Part shown: piece after piece, positions 48,257 to 59,074 of the stretch
Numbering within the stretch: position 1 is the stretch's first letter
Layout: the number at the start of each line of letters is the position of its first letter
NCBI GenBank assembly: GCA_000697475.1
Contig: JNEU01000838.1
Location: 1 to 64,000 of the forward strand
Reading direction: 5' to 3'
Length of the DNA: 64,000 nt
Source: Lichtheimia corymbifera B2541
Lineage: Eukaryota > Mucoromycota > Mucoromycetes > Mucorales > Lichtheimiaceae
Position numbers and translations under genes: made by a program
The notes under the pieces: generated by a model
Told to the model about the DNA's origin: nothing
The model's database searches: none
What the model saw: the letters and a program-made list of their open reading frames with translations, nothing else

Positions 48257-49428
48257 CTATGTGCCACCCATACATGTATCACTAGAAGTGCTCTTTGTAT
48301 CAATATCGGTATGTGGTTCTAGAGACGGGGAACGATGTTCTTTTGGACCAGCATCGTCGGTGGATGATGAAGTGGTCTCCGGTGGACCAGAGGAAGATGA
48401 GATGTTCATTTGGTCATCACTGGGTGGTGAGGAAGGTTTCAAGGGCGGAAAATGCTTACTGGAAAGCGGAGAATCAGGGCTGGGTACAGGAGAAATGGAA
48501 GTAGGAGTGACAGTACGTTGACGTTTGTAGGATTGATTTGACATGACCGCGTGAGTTTCCTTGGGGTTGGTTGCATGAACAGAGTACTTGGCAGGGCAGT
48601 TTTTACGGAGATGTCCGAGGGCTTGGCAGTGATGGCATCTTGGTTGCGGTTTGTTGTGACAAGTTAATCGAGTATGACCGGGCAGATGGCAATATCGGCA
48701 GAAGAGAGGCATGTGCGACCACGTAGCGTACATCTTGTGTATCCATTCTTGTTCCGACGTCTTGAGGCTGATGTTAATAGTGTGTTCAAGAGGTAGCGGC
48801 GGGGATTTAGTTGCAGAAGGTTCTAGAGGGGCATTGTTGGAAGCACGGTTGAGGTAGACATATCCGGAGCCAGTAAACCATCCATGTTCATGTATATTCC
48901 ACATTCTAAGATGTGTCCGTATTGACTTGTTGACTGCTTGATTGCTTCGGTTAAGGTGTGACGAGGTATGAGAGGCATGTTGGTAAGGTGAATCTTCACG
49001 ACTTCCCAATCATCAGGGATAGGGAGGTTACCGGTGCAGGTGCGGTTGTCAGGTAGTTGGACAGGTGTGTCAGAATATCTTTTTCGATACTTTGCAGAGA
49101 TGAAGACTACCTCAGCAAGGAGCTTTCGGTTAACTTTGCGAAAAATCATACCACAGGTATGTTTTGCTGGATATGCTTGGCGAGCAGCTGCAAGGAAAGT
49201 TGTTTCAGATATCTTCAGTTGGGTCAGGTCAAATAATAAAGCATTTTGGTTAATTGCTCGACACCAAGGCTGTGGGTCATGTCTACTGAAGGAGATTAGC
49301 CGTTCAATGTCACGCGATGAGTTGACAGCATTTGCATAGGAAGTAGGTTTATCAGGTGGCAATCCACCCTTTGGCGAGTGAGGAGAATCGGGAAGAGCCA
49401 TGAGTTCCTTGTCAATCGTCTCGCTCAT
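48257..49428 (-). pseudogene. Frameshifted gag/ORF1-like gene with two CCHC zinc knuckles
   Basis: The 5' part (49428 down to about 48890) begins MSETIDKELMALP and reads like an RRM/ORF1 domain. The 3' part, in another frame, ends at 48257. It carries two zinc knuckles, CRYCHLPGHTRLTC and CHHCQALGHLRKNC, then a Ser/Pro-rich tail. Near 48890 the two frames overlap in the same peptide context (NMDG then FTGSGYVYLNR), so one base has been lost in the GG before TTTACTGG. This is typical of ORF1 from a non-LTR or other retroelement. No reverse transcriptase is found nearby. It is either a decayed element or a decayed domesticated gene. Confidence 0.7.
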
Positions 49429-49899
49429 ATTAGAGCCAAAGATGCCGAGGGGATGCTTGTGTAACGGAGGTACAGTTAAAGGTCAACCTAATTGGTAGAG
49501 AGATGCATAATAGCGATCCATCTCCTAGACGGAGGAAGGTCCGCCTATGATAGCCTGTATGAACGGGTAAGGGTGAGGCCATCCCTATATAACTTTTTGG
49601 GTAGCATCAGTCTGGTAGAATGCTTATTGGATATGTTGTCTCTTGTATATATTACATTTTCCATTATTTCCTTTACATCCATATCGACTACATTTGCTAA
49701 AAACGTCTACCTCGTTTATTAATAGGGATACCATCAAGGATGTTACTAGTCATGGCTGTATGTTGGGGAAGGTTGTTTCTAAGAACGCTACGACGTAAAA
49801 CTTGTGGTGGTGCGGTAGTATGATAGGTTTTGGTGCTAAAGTTTCATGTATCATGCCACATGCTGGGAGCTGCAATGATAGATGGTGCTGGTAAACGTT

Positions 49900-50760
49900 G
49901 TTGAATACGAGGAGGTAGCGTTGGTGGGTGATTGAGTTGTTGTTGTTGTTGTCATGGTGAACGAGTTATTGTATCGCATAATGTTGAGCTTATAGTACGA
50001 TAGGCGATGTTTGCGATTGAATTGCACGTGATAGTGATTGTGGTCTTGGATGAAGTGCTAATGGCGTTTGCACATGCTGGTCAACCGAAGCTATTACACC
50101 CCCATTGCTGATCCGCGTAAATGTAGCATTGTTCGATCCTTCCGCACAGCGTATCGTGAACGTAAACATCAACCATCAGCGTAACGTGACCGCAGTTGCC
50201 TTGCCAACACGCTCCAAGTAACCTGGAAAGTGTTTCATTAGTGTGAGTGGTATCCAAATGAATATATGTCGCAAATACAGTGTAACTGGATCAAGCTTTC
50301 TACGCATGACAAAGAAAGCATCGTGAGGGTAAAGACTTGTTGTATCGGCGCCATCACATCACCAACCACTTGCTTGCAACTTGAGCAGATATCCATGTGC
50401 ATGGCCTTGTCCTTGAACAATTCTTCGATAACTTCCTTGTTGGTCCATGGCGCCATCATCATTGATCATAGTGATTGAACGAGCTCGATATCCACAAGCA
50501 AACCAGATAGCGATACACCTGGCCACTCAGCTTCAAGTTCTCCAGTGGGTTGGTCATTGGTGTTGTCATTCGACCTGAGGACAAGGGGTGTAGGTGGTGG
50601 AGAAGACAAGTCTGAATCGCGGGACGTTGCTGGTTGGAAAGGAAGGCAATGTCAATCGTGTACCGGATCCCTTCGTTCATGGCCGACGAACGCCCCATTA
50701 GCTCACTAGTTGCAGAAGTGAAAAATAAAGAAGTCGACTTTAATAACACACAACGCATTT
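49900..50760 (-). pseudogene. Coding-like but broken - strand region
   Basis: Short - strand frames such as NEGIRYTIDIAFLSNQQRP (50.6-50.7 kb), APWTNKEVIEELFKDKA with CSSCKQVVGD (50.3-50.46 kb) and NGGVIASVDQHVQTPLALH (50.05-50.13 kb) look protein-like but lie in different frames with stops between. No family is recognised. It lies head-to-head with the intact gene at 50918 and so also holds that gene's promoter. Confidence 0.25.
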
Positions 50761-50917
50761 GTGCCTGTCCTTATGCGTTTCATGCAGCAACAGCGAGGCA
50801 CCAGCTGCTGGTTACTATTCCCCCGTTCTCATTGGCCAGAATTTTTACTATTCAGCATTCTTATTCGTGTATTTCTCCAAACCTAAATCGCTGCACCTCT
50901 TCACTCTCTACGCAGCA

Positions 50918-52815
50918 ATGACTTGGTGCCAGGCTGCCGTCAACACCTACTTGAAAAATGTATCAGCCGATCGCATATCATACCACCATTTCTTGCACCA
51001 TTCTATAGCCATGATCCGACAACACCTCACCTCAGACACAGAATGGCAGCTTATAGACAGGCAATTGTTTTCATGTTTCAAGGCTTCGCTTCCTGAGGGT
51101 GCACCTAGCAACGCACTGCGACGTTCGCGCGTAGAACGCTTTTGGCTCGATATCATGCCCGATCCAGTTGCTTCAGCATCAACAGCCTATGAAAACACTG
51201 CATTAAGACTTCTGGACCAAGCACGCCAAAAGAAGGAAAAGGAGATAAGCGCAAGGTTGCAGGGATCAGCAACTTTACAAGCATCAAGCTCAACGACTCC
51301 ATATAAAAGACGCCACGAACCATCCACAGCAACGGACGAGTATGAATTGCAAGACTCATTTGATGATTTAACTGTTGAAGATCGCGTCCGCTCGCTTATA
51401 TCCAAATATCGTAATGAAGCAAATCATGTACCGACACTGCACAAGCAGGAGTATGTATTGGTGACAACAAACGTATCCAGCTTGTAGGACTAACATGCAG
51501 CATAAGCCTTTTGTTTTATGGAATCATCGACTTGGTGCCCTCATCATCTACATCTGTGTGTGATATCATCAGTGAAGCAGACTTGAAGGAAGTGATCCGC
51601 CACACAGTGCATCAAAGTCCACATGGGAGGAACGGGCCAAACTACATTCATGTCAGCCAAGTAAAAGATTATTCATCCGCAATCATGGAGTCTGTGGTAA
51701 GTATCTGAAGTAAACATCGTTATCCATCCTGGTCTGACATGGCCGATAGAATGATCATACTATGTTACGACAAGCGCTGAAAACGGCTCGCCAACATCTT
51801 CGCAGTACCCAAGACCGAGCAAAATGGAAGCGCGACACAATCAAATTGATGAAACACATGTAAGTAAAGCTTATACAATCTTATACGTTCCATACAAACT
51901 AATCCCTACTTCTTCAAAGCCGAGATCAATACTCGTCAGAAGGTGTATGTGCCTTAGTTCAACCACAAGGAGAAATGCATTATATTGCCACCTATCTTGC
52001 ACCACTATTCAAAATCTTGTTGAACAAATGCGATGACATATCATTACAATGGTAAGATAGGGCCCAGTTGATGCTTACGACGTGTATTAATTGCTTATCC
52101 ATATAGGGGTGATCAGAGCTTGCCAGCCACCAAAGAAGAGGAACAAAGGGCACAACGAGACCATGATCGCCGGAGTAAAGGGAATTCTCCAGACGCTATC
52201 CTCAGCATTTCACAGTATGATATTACTTTCTCTTTGATCGAAGTCACCGGTCCTCCAAACGCCAATGATCACAGCCACTTTGTTGGCGACAAGGTCAAAT
52301 TGGCAAAGAATATGAAAACCATGTTGAAGAAGATTCGGCGGCATAGTCGTGGTGGGGATGAAGACATATATGCAAGCATCAAACTTTATGGCATTCAGAC
52401 TTATTGTAAGTATCGAGCTTGGACACAATAATTACGTCACATACTAATTGATGTAATTACAGTGAATCATATGTATATCTACTCTCTATGTGAGCCCACA
52501 AGAGGGATTTACGTCTTTGATCTTGTTTTCAGTTTCGATGTCAAATGCCCAAGTGGTATGCTTCCCATGTTTATCCCAAAGTTCATCAAACATATTTGGA
52601 AATTGAAGGTGCGCATATACAGCTATCTTTATTGAATTGAATTGATTTGCTAATATCGTTGTTAGAATCTTATGTTGCGCAGTACCCAGACCATCATGGA
52701 TTTTGTCAATAGTGATACCTTGTCCGACACTTCTGATGCAAGCTCAGATTCAAGAGACACAGTGTATATATCACCCAAGAAACGTAGAACATCTAGAGCG
52801 CAGGACATACAATAG
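50918..52815 (+). CDS. Intact lineage-specific protein of unknown function, 521 aa
   Basis: Seven exons: 50918-51450, 51501-51696, 51750-51859, 51920-52051, 52107-52405, 52463-52608 and 52666-52815, all GT-AG and in frame. I chose MTWCQAAVNTYL as start because a decayed paralogue at 56.98 kb keeps homology around this point. The N-terminal ~170 residues are helical, then Gln/Lys-rich. The middle carries FYGIIDLVPSSSTS and EADLKEVIRHTV. The C-terminal part has SQYDITFSLIEVTGPPNAND, DKVKLAKNMK and IKLYGIQTYLNHMYIYSLCE, then a Ser/Asp-rich tail ending PKKRRTSRAQ, a possible nuclear signal. The D..E..K spacing loosely recalls PD-(D/E)XK nucleases, but key residues are not convincing. It appears to belong to a family repeated in Mucorales genomes. 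Confidence 0.8.
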
Positions 52816-53635
52816 CACCATACCATGATATTATTCCCATTTTCACACGTCGTATAAAAGAACGCTGTACATGTATATCATTAGCTGGAGAATAATGCAA
52901 ACTAGGACATGCAAATGATGCTTGCTGCGATCATTGGGTTGGAATATTGGCTGTTAAGGATGCTAATCATGTAAATCACGAGGACCTTGTGAAATAAAAA
53001 AGGTGTCGAGACGATGGCACATGCTTCAAAATAAATACGTTGCTAGGATGACATTGAGATGGATACTCTATCAGCTGCATACACTATGGAGGATAATAGC
53101 AAATCGTGAGGGCGTCATAGCGTCAATGGTGGACATGATTCAGCGTCTGTGTGTAACACGTCCCTTTTTTCTACCGAAATCACCCCGATAGCATTTATCA
53201 CAGCACAGAACCAACACTCTTATTAAAATCACTCTAATCCATCATTCAATATGATCAAATGAGTTGCAATACATGGTAAAGCATGGTATGTTGTTCATAT
53301 GAAGCCAGTTGTACTAAGCTACTAAGTGATTTATTTTGTGTTGTTGATTCGAATGCAGAATATATGCTGGTGTAGGCTTATCCTCTGGTGGCACTCAATA
53401 AAAAAGGGACGATTAATATGACGTTTGGCTCCTTTCCAGCGTGCAATCATTGTTGCTTACCAAGCTTATCATGCTGCAGTTGCATTTGCATATAAATGTT
53501 GATCCTGATCAAAAGGCAACACCAACAGATGGTTGTTGCTAACCTGCATGTGAAAAAAAGCTTGCTGATGAATAATCTAGTCTAATCGATCTTGCTGGTG
53601 GCAATGTCATGCGTATCTTGGAGAAATGGTGCTGT
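52816..53635. other. Gene-free stretch after the lineage-specific gene
   Basis: AT-rich, with only short frames and no motif. I see no gene, RNA or clear repeat here. Confidence 0.4.
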
Positions 53636-53825
53636 TGACATACTACTGTGAAGTATGAATCATGACCTATATGACTTATTGATGACAATAAAATACGAAG
53701 AAAGAAGGGAGGAATGGACCATCAGGTACAGTGATGGATGCGCTTGGATAAGAACAGGCACAAACATGAAAGTGAGGACGAGAGAAGAGCGCTACTACTG
53801 GATCTGCGGATACGCTACAAGGGTC
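53636..53825 (+). repeat. Dispersed repeat C, copy 2
   Basis: Matches 45920-46110 through shared blocks including TACTACTGTGAAGTATGAA, ATTGATGACAATA and GGAGGAATGGA. Similarity between the two neighbourhoods resumes further right, at 54515-54660 versus 46265-46400. Confidence 0.55.
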
Positions 53826-54662
53826 ATCCGACAATCGAGCGGGGAGATTGCATTAGTGTCGGTTAGTTAAAACGCTATAATCAATGTCTGCATGTGAGAT
53901 AGGTCATCAGAGTCGTTTTATTAATACAAGTAGCAGCTAATGGTATCTATGCTGCGTTCACATCAAGGTGATGCATGCTAGCCAGAGACATGTGCCAAGG
54001 TGATATCGGTATATATGATATTTATCGCGAGCAGGAGCAGAAACGAAAAGAGGTACACTACAAGACACATGGCAACCATGTCAGATTTGCTAATTGATAT
54101 CTTTTACTATAGAGACGATGATGGCGATTATAAATAGAGTAATGGCGAGATGATTATGAACGATGAAAACGACAATGACAAAGTAGCTAGAAACATTCAT
54201 TGTTTAGCATCACCGCATCCACATTTATTTAGCTAGTTTATTTCCCTTCTTGCTCCCAAATGAGATAAACAAGTTGGATCCGATATCAGGCTTATACGAA
54301 ATATGAGGCAACAAAGCGTGGGTGGACCTTAAAAGAAAAGAATTTCAGCAAAGAGTGACCCCAACACCTATACTATTCTGTGGCGGATAAGGGACATCAG
54401 GCTTCTGTTCGAATCAACTTTGACTATTGGTTTATGCAACACGGTAATGCGATGTGGACATTATTGTCATACTCATACCTTGATGCACCTGCATTGCTGG
54501 ATATTGTTTACGTGCGTACCTTCCTAACGCCAATCCTCATCATTCATTTAAGCAGCAACCTGCCCATGACGCGTGTGTGTAACCACCACGTGCCATTTCA
54601 CTCAGCTCTCCATCTTTCTGCTAATGCAGTCGACACCATCCACTAGGAGAAAGCAACTCCAT

Positions 54663-55046
54663 CACGCTTACAGCATATGTAAACATAAAGGTGCCTGTAT
54701 CTTTAAACTTTACAATGAAGCTTGGGATCTTTCATAGAACAAAGTTGCTCGTCAGGGCCGAAAGTATCATGTGTGCAAGTTTCACGATTGTCGTGGCCAA
54801 TCCTAGATTTCGCAATGTCGCCACCAGCCAAAGTCGAAAAAAAAAATTCAAGAGGTCAACCTCAGATCCACTTTGGCAGGTGGTGACATTGCGAAATCTA
54901 GGATTGGCCACGACAAACGTGAAACTTGCACACATGATACTTTCGGCCTTGACGAGCAACTTTGTTCTACGAAAGAGCCCACGCTACATTGTAAAGTTTA
55001 GTGATACAAGCACCTTTCTGTTTTACATTAAGTGCTGTAAGTGTGA
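54663..55046. repeat. Long inverted (foldback) repeat, ~175-bp arms with ~31-nt loop
   Basis: The left arm (54663-54836) and the reverse complement of the right arm (54868-55046) agree at roughly nine of ten positions. Long identical stretches include AAAGTATCATGTGTGCAAG and GTGGCCAATCCTAGATTTCG. The 31-nt centre is A-rich at its start. RNA from either strand would fold into one long hairpin. Reading frames on both strands here are mirror images of each other and are not genes. Single arms of the same sequence occur at 46403-46532 and 47979-48120. Confidence 0.88.
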
Positions 55047-55071
55047 AGATGCTATATGTTAGGTGATCTTT

Positions 55072-55240
55072 GTTCCTTGTCAATCGCCTCGCTCATATTA
55101 GAGCCAAAGATGCCGAGGGGATGCTTGTGTAACAGAGGTACAGTTAAAGGTCAATCTAATTGGTAGAGAGATGCATAATAGCGATCCGTCCCCTAGCCGT
55201 AGGAAGGTCCGCCTATGATAGCCCTGTATGAAACGGTTCG
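55072..55240 (-). pseudogene. 5'-end fragment of the zinc-knuckle ORF1 element
   Basis: Nearly identical to 49412-49575: start-codon region GTCAATCG-CTCGCTCATATTAGAGCC, then CGAGGGGATGCTTGTGTAAC and GGTAGAGAGATGCATAATAGC. Only the leader and the first eight codons remain. The break at about 55072 coincides with the sequence GTTCCTTGTCAAT, which also ends the foldback flank at 48150. Confidence 0.75.
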
Positions 55241-55659
55241 TTCTTATATAAGGTTGCATAAGATAACGTTAGCTGAAGATCGTTTTGGATAAGCATGGTA
55301 TATTCGTGTCATATTATTATCACAGTTACAAAAGAACAAAAGCATCTCGATACAGACGATAATGTCAATGACCCAATCTCGCTTTCCGACCTTGAAGTTC
55401 CTATTCCCCTTTCAATCCAAGTGGTCCACACCTCGCACATATAGGCTAATAGCATGGCACCCTTCTAGAAATTATTGATCCCAATTTTCATTCAATGTCA
55501 AAGTCAAGAATAGCACATGGTAGTGTGGATGTTTATCAAGTAAATATGTTGAAGGAACAGCACTGGAAATTGGACAAGGTAGAGGGAAAATCACATAGTG
55601 GGAACAGGGATACAGTAATCGTGTCATTGTATTATGATTGTTGCTATCATAAACGTCCT

Positions 55660-55985
55660 TCATCCATGACTGGAGACAGTTGTCGCGTGATGTGATTTGA
55701 GCATTCCAAGATCATCCATGGTTGTAAAAACACCTTCCTCAAATATATAAGCCATTTCGTCAATTCCATCCAATCCATCTTCATCATCCTCAGCCGGCAT
55801 CCACGTGATATGATCCGTCGTCCTTGCTAACTGCGTCCCATGTAACCAAGTAACATTCCATGGCTTCTCAGCATCACTGCGCTTGATTGCATCCATCCAT
55901 CCATAAGCAAAATGTTGGTTGAAAGAGCCATGTGATCGCTTCCTTCTCCATCCGGCTGCTGGTCTATCGCTTCCTCGGCCATTTT
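55660..55985 (-). pseudogene. Relic of an unrecognised gene family (copy 2)
   Basis: The - strand frame contains DAIKRSDAEKPWNVTW and EDDEDGLDGIDEMAYIFEEG, matching the + strand relic at 45.3-45.6 kb. The nucleotide match also covers CACATGGCTCTTTC-AACCAACAT. It is truncated on both sides. Confidence 0.4.
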
Positions 55986-55999
55986 CTAACGCGGTTCAT

Positions 56000-56460
56000 C
56001 CAGGTGTTGTATTGCGGTATACTTTGATGGCTGGTACAGCATCATGTATAGTAGGGATCCATATATATTTTGAAGCAAGTTGCTGCAAGTAACTTGAGAC
56101 AACTGAGTAAAGGACTTGCTAACAGTAACTGCTGATACGCATGGTCGAGGCAGAGAAATGTGCAAGGGTGGCAAGGTTGTGAACACTGTTTGATACAATG
56201 GAGTCAAGAACTTGCTAATGGCGATTGCTGTTACGTTTAATGGTGATAGCGAAGTGTGCAGGACGTGTGCAGTATGAAGAAAGGCATCTGTTGTAGAAGA
56301 GTGACAAGTAGGCTGTGTGCACGCCATGGACTTGCCATCCAGTCAAGGACAATCAGAACAAGGTAGTTGTTGTATTGACATGATGGGATGAAGCAGAGAT
56401 AATCGTTTGCAGGTGGTCGTTGTAGTTGAATGGGGCAACAGTTGAAAATGGGTGGGAAGA
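56000..56460 (-). repeat. Dispersed repeat B, copy 2 (inverted)
   Basis: The reverse complement matches copies at 44.69 and 58.33 kb (GTTGCCCCATTCAACTACA, CATCCCATCATGTCAA, GGCAAGTCCATGGCGTG, AAACGTAACAGC). It is preceded on the same strand by the gene relic at 55.7 kb, whereas copy 1 is followed by its matching relic at 45.3 kb; both keep the order B then relic. Confidence 0.6.
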
Positions 56461-56919
56461 GACACTACGGACATACTTATGACACCTACGAGAAATTACC
56501 TTCCAAGTGGCAAGTTCATTTATCAGCAGCTGGCCTTCCATCACTCCAACACAGTTCTCCAAGATGCTTGACCACTTTATCAGTTTGATCAATCCATCAT
56601 GACAACAATTCCCACGCCCACTCACATATAAAGAAGGCTGTGGTCACCAACACTATTCCACACTCTTTCTTTCTACTTGTGTTCATACCATCATCAATGG
56701 CCTCAGGTAAGTCTCAAGGATGGTCTTTATGCGGTCCCCAAAATGAGGGTACTCATGCATTCATCTATGTAGCTCACTTCTTCATTGATCATTGGTGCTT
56801 AATGACACTTGGCTGTGCTCCTTGATGGATCCTTCGTGGTAGGTATAGCTATCATTTATAGGTAAAAGGCAACCTCAGCCTGATGGGACTCTTTTGTAGG
56901 TGGCATAAGTACACGCCAG

Positions 56920-57745
56920 ACACTACCCCCAATTGGTGTATTTCCCCAAACGCAATCACTGCACCTCTTGACTCTCAACGCGCGAGCAATGACTTGGTGC
57001 TAGACTGTCGTCAACACGTACTTCAAAAATGTACCAACAAATCGCATATCATACCACCACTTCTTGAACCACTCAGCAGCCATGATCCAACAACACATCA
57101 CAGCAGACACCGAATGGCAGCATATGGACTCGCAATTGTTCAAGTGTTTCAAGGTGTCGTATTTCAAGTGTCAATACATCCCCAAATACAAGAGGACACC
57201 GTATACATATATATACTCAAGGTTCATTACACAACGTGCCCCTTCATCTCGTGTATCCCCAACATGTTCATATGTAAACGCCATCTCTATATAGCATCGT
57301 CACACAACCATCCCAGAAACCTAAAGACATGTTGTAGTTGTAGCTGGTAACAGCAGATCTTTAACTTGAAATAATATATATTGATTCTCAACGTACTTTC
57401 TATCCTTCTATCTATCCTTTCTATATCGTAATATCTCACAAGGTTCGCTTCCTGAAGATGCTTCAAGCAATGCACTGCGACGTTCGTGCAGAAGCGCTAT
57501 GGGTTCGATCTCATGCCAGATCCAGTTGCTTCAGCCATCCACAGGCTATGAAAACACAGCACTGCGTGGTCAGGCACGACGAAAGAAGGAAGAGGAGATA
57601 AGCGCAATGTTGCATGGATCAGCAACTTCACAAGCATGAAGCTCAACAACTCCATATAAAAGACCCCATGAATCATCCACAGCAACAGACGAATATGACA
57701 TGAAAGACTCCTTTGCGGATTTGTCAGCTGGAGATCGCGTGTACA
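56920..57745 (+). pseudogene. Decayed paralogue of the gene at 50.9 kb, split by a solo LTR
   Basis: 56930-57154 and 57439-57745 align with exon 1 of the intact gene (50870-51380). They share ACTTGGTGC, TCGCATATCATACCACCA, CGAATGGCAGC, TTCAAGG, CACTGCGACGTTCG and AACTCCATATAAAAGA. The copy has several small insertions, deletions and stop codons. Exons 2-7 are missing. Confidence 0.85.
57155..57438 (+). mobile_element. Solo LTR (284 bp) with 5-bp target-site duplication
   Basis: It begins TGTCGTATTTC and ends AATATCTCA, so it has TG...CA ends. It is flanked by CAAGG at 57150-57154 and CAAGG at 57439-57443. The intact paralogue at 51.08 kb has a single TTTCAAGG-TTCGCTTCC-like site with nothing inserted, which acts as an empty-site control. 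A TATATATA box lies near 57210. It starts with the same TGTCGTA as the LTR at 240 but differs afterwards. Strand is nominal. Confidence 0.82.
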
Positions 57746-57814
57746 ATAAACCATCGATCCTTCGAATGTCCCCCTCCCTCCATACATCGGCGGACGCTCC
57801 CATTTAAATTTCCA

Positions 57815-58305
57815 CAATGAATCATGTGATTTTTGTTTGAATGGAGTTGATCAGCATGTCGAAGCCCACCGTCTGACCAAGTTTCACAGTGGAGGTCGAC
57901 AATCGCGGGGGGTGTGCACTATGCACCCTACTTGCGTTCCGTCCGCCCATTGTCTCCTCTATATTTGGACCGTCCGATTCATTGTAACATCATAATGGAG
58001 CATACGGTTTTTTTAAATGAATAGAGTTGATCAGCATGACTCAGAGAACCTTCTGACCAAGTTTCAAGTTCGAGGTGGGGAATCCCAAGGTAATTCATAC
58101 TATATGACATTTCATGAATCCGGCCGGTTGCGGAATTTCCATCCATCATAATAAACCCCACATTATATCCTCCCATTCAAAATTTGTAAACGAAGCATGG
58201 GTTCTTTATTAATACAAAGTTGCTCAGAATACCCAAGAGCATGTTGTGTGCAAGTTTCAGGTTCGAAAGAGGCAATCCAGGTCATGGATCAATTTATAAT
58301 GTTCA
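57815..58305. repeat. Second copy of the ~180-bp tandem array (three units)
   Basis: Anchors TTGATCAGCATG at 57847 and 58027 and TTGCTCAG at about 58219 are spaced 180 and ~192 bp apart. The order of sequence, including CACCGTCTGACCAAGTTTCAC and GACATTTCATGAATCCGG, matches 44.2-44.66 kb, so a larger block was duplicated. Confidence 0.75.
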
Positions 58306-58329
58306 TGAATTTGGCCTGAGAGTCTGACA

Positions 58330-58830
58330 ACTCAGCCTACTTTAATTTCCACAGCTCTTCCACTTACACTTTGTTCTCCTTCACCCCCATTCTCAACTGT
58401 TGCCTCATTCAAGTACGACTACCACCTGCGAGCGATTGTCCTGCTGCTTCAACCCATCATGTCAATTCTACAGCTATCTTGATCCGATCGCCTTTGACTA
58501 AATGGGCAAGTCCATGGCGTGTGCACCCCACTACAACACCCGCGTTTCTTGACACACCACCTTCTTCTCTTGTACAATCCTCAACCACAATCAAACGTAA
58601 CAGCATTCGTTCCAGCAGCTGCCATTAGCCAGGTCTTCACCCCATTGTCTCAAACAGCGTTCACAATCTTGTCACTCTACTACAACACACGTTCTTGCAC
58701 CCTCCTCTACACGACCAAACATACCAGCAGTTGCTATCAGCAAGGTCTTTACTCCATTGTCTCGAACAGCGTTCTTTTCTTGCAGGCTTTGTTACGTATA
58801 CAGCAGATAGCCGTTATATAGAAGCAGCTT
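58330..58830 (+). repeat. Dispersed repeat B, copy 3
   Basis: Follows the tandem array exactly as copy 1 does at 44.69 kb. The array-plus-B block therefore exists twice (43.7-45.2 and 57.8-58.8 kb) in the same orientation. Confidence 0.65.
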
Positions 58831-59074
58831 TATTTACGCGTAGCAACTTGTTTCAATATATACAACTCGTTATGGATATGGATATGGATCTGATTGTTGG
58901 TTTGGTATATGGGATGGAGGGATTTGGGTATATTGGCCTGGTTGGTTCATTTGGTCCATTTAAGGACGTGAGATGACACCACATGGCATATTGATTGGGA
59001 AGAAGATTTTATTCGATGAGTATGGATTATGGATAATGTAAGGAGATGGATGGAAATGGAAACTTTATTTCGGA

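Noticed and set aside
49487..49560. tRNA-like or SINE-like box (GGTAGAGAG) upstream of the ORF1 relic
   Set aside because: No cloverleaf can be drawn and no clear B box (GGTTCGA) is present; the sequence is the leader of the repeated ORF1 element.
54691..55062. A 123-codon + strand frame and a mirror-image - strand frame with nearly the same peptide
   Set aside because: Both arise from the palindromic inverted repeat; identical peptides on opposite strands are a by-product, not genes.
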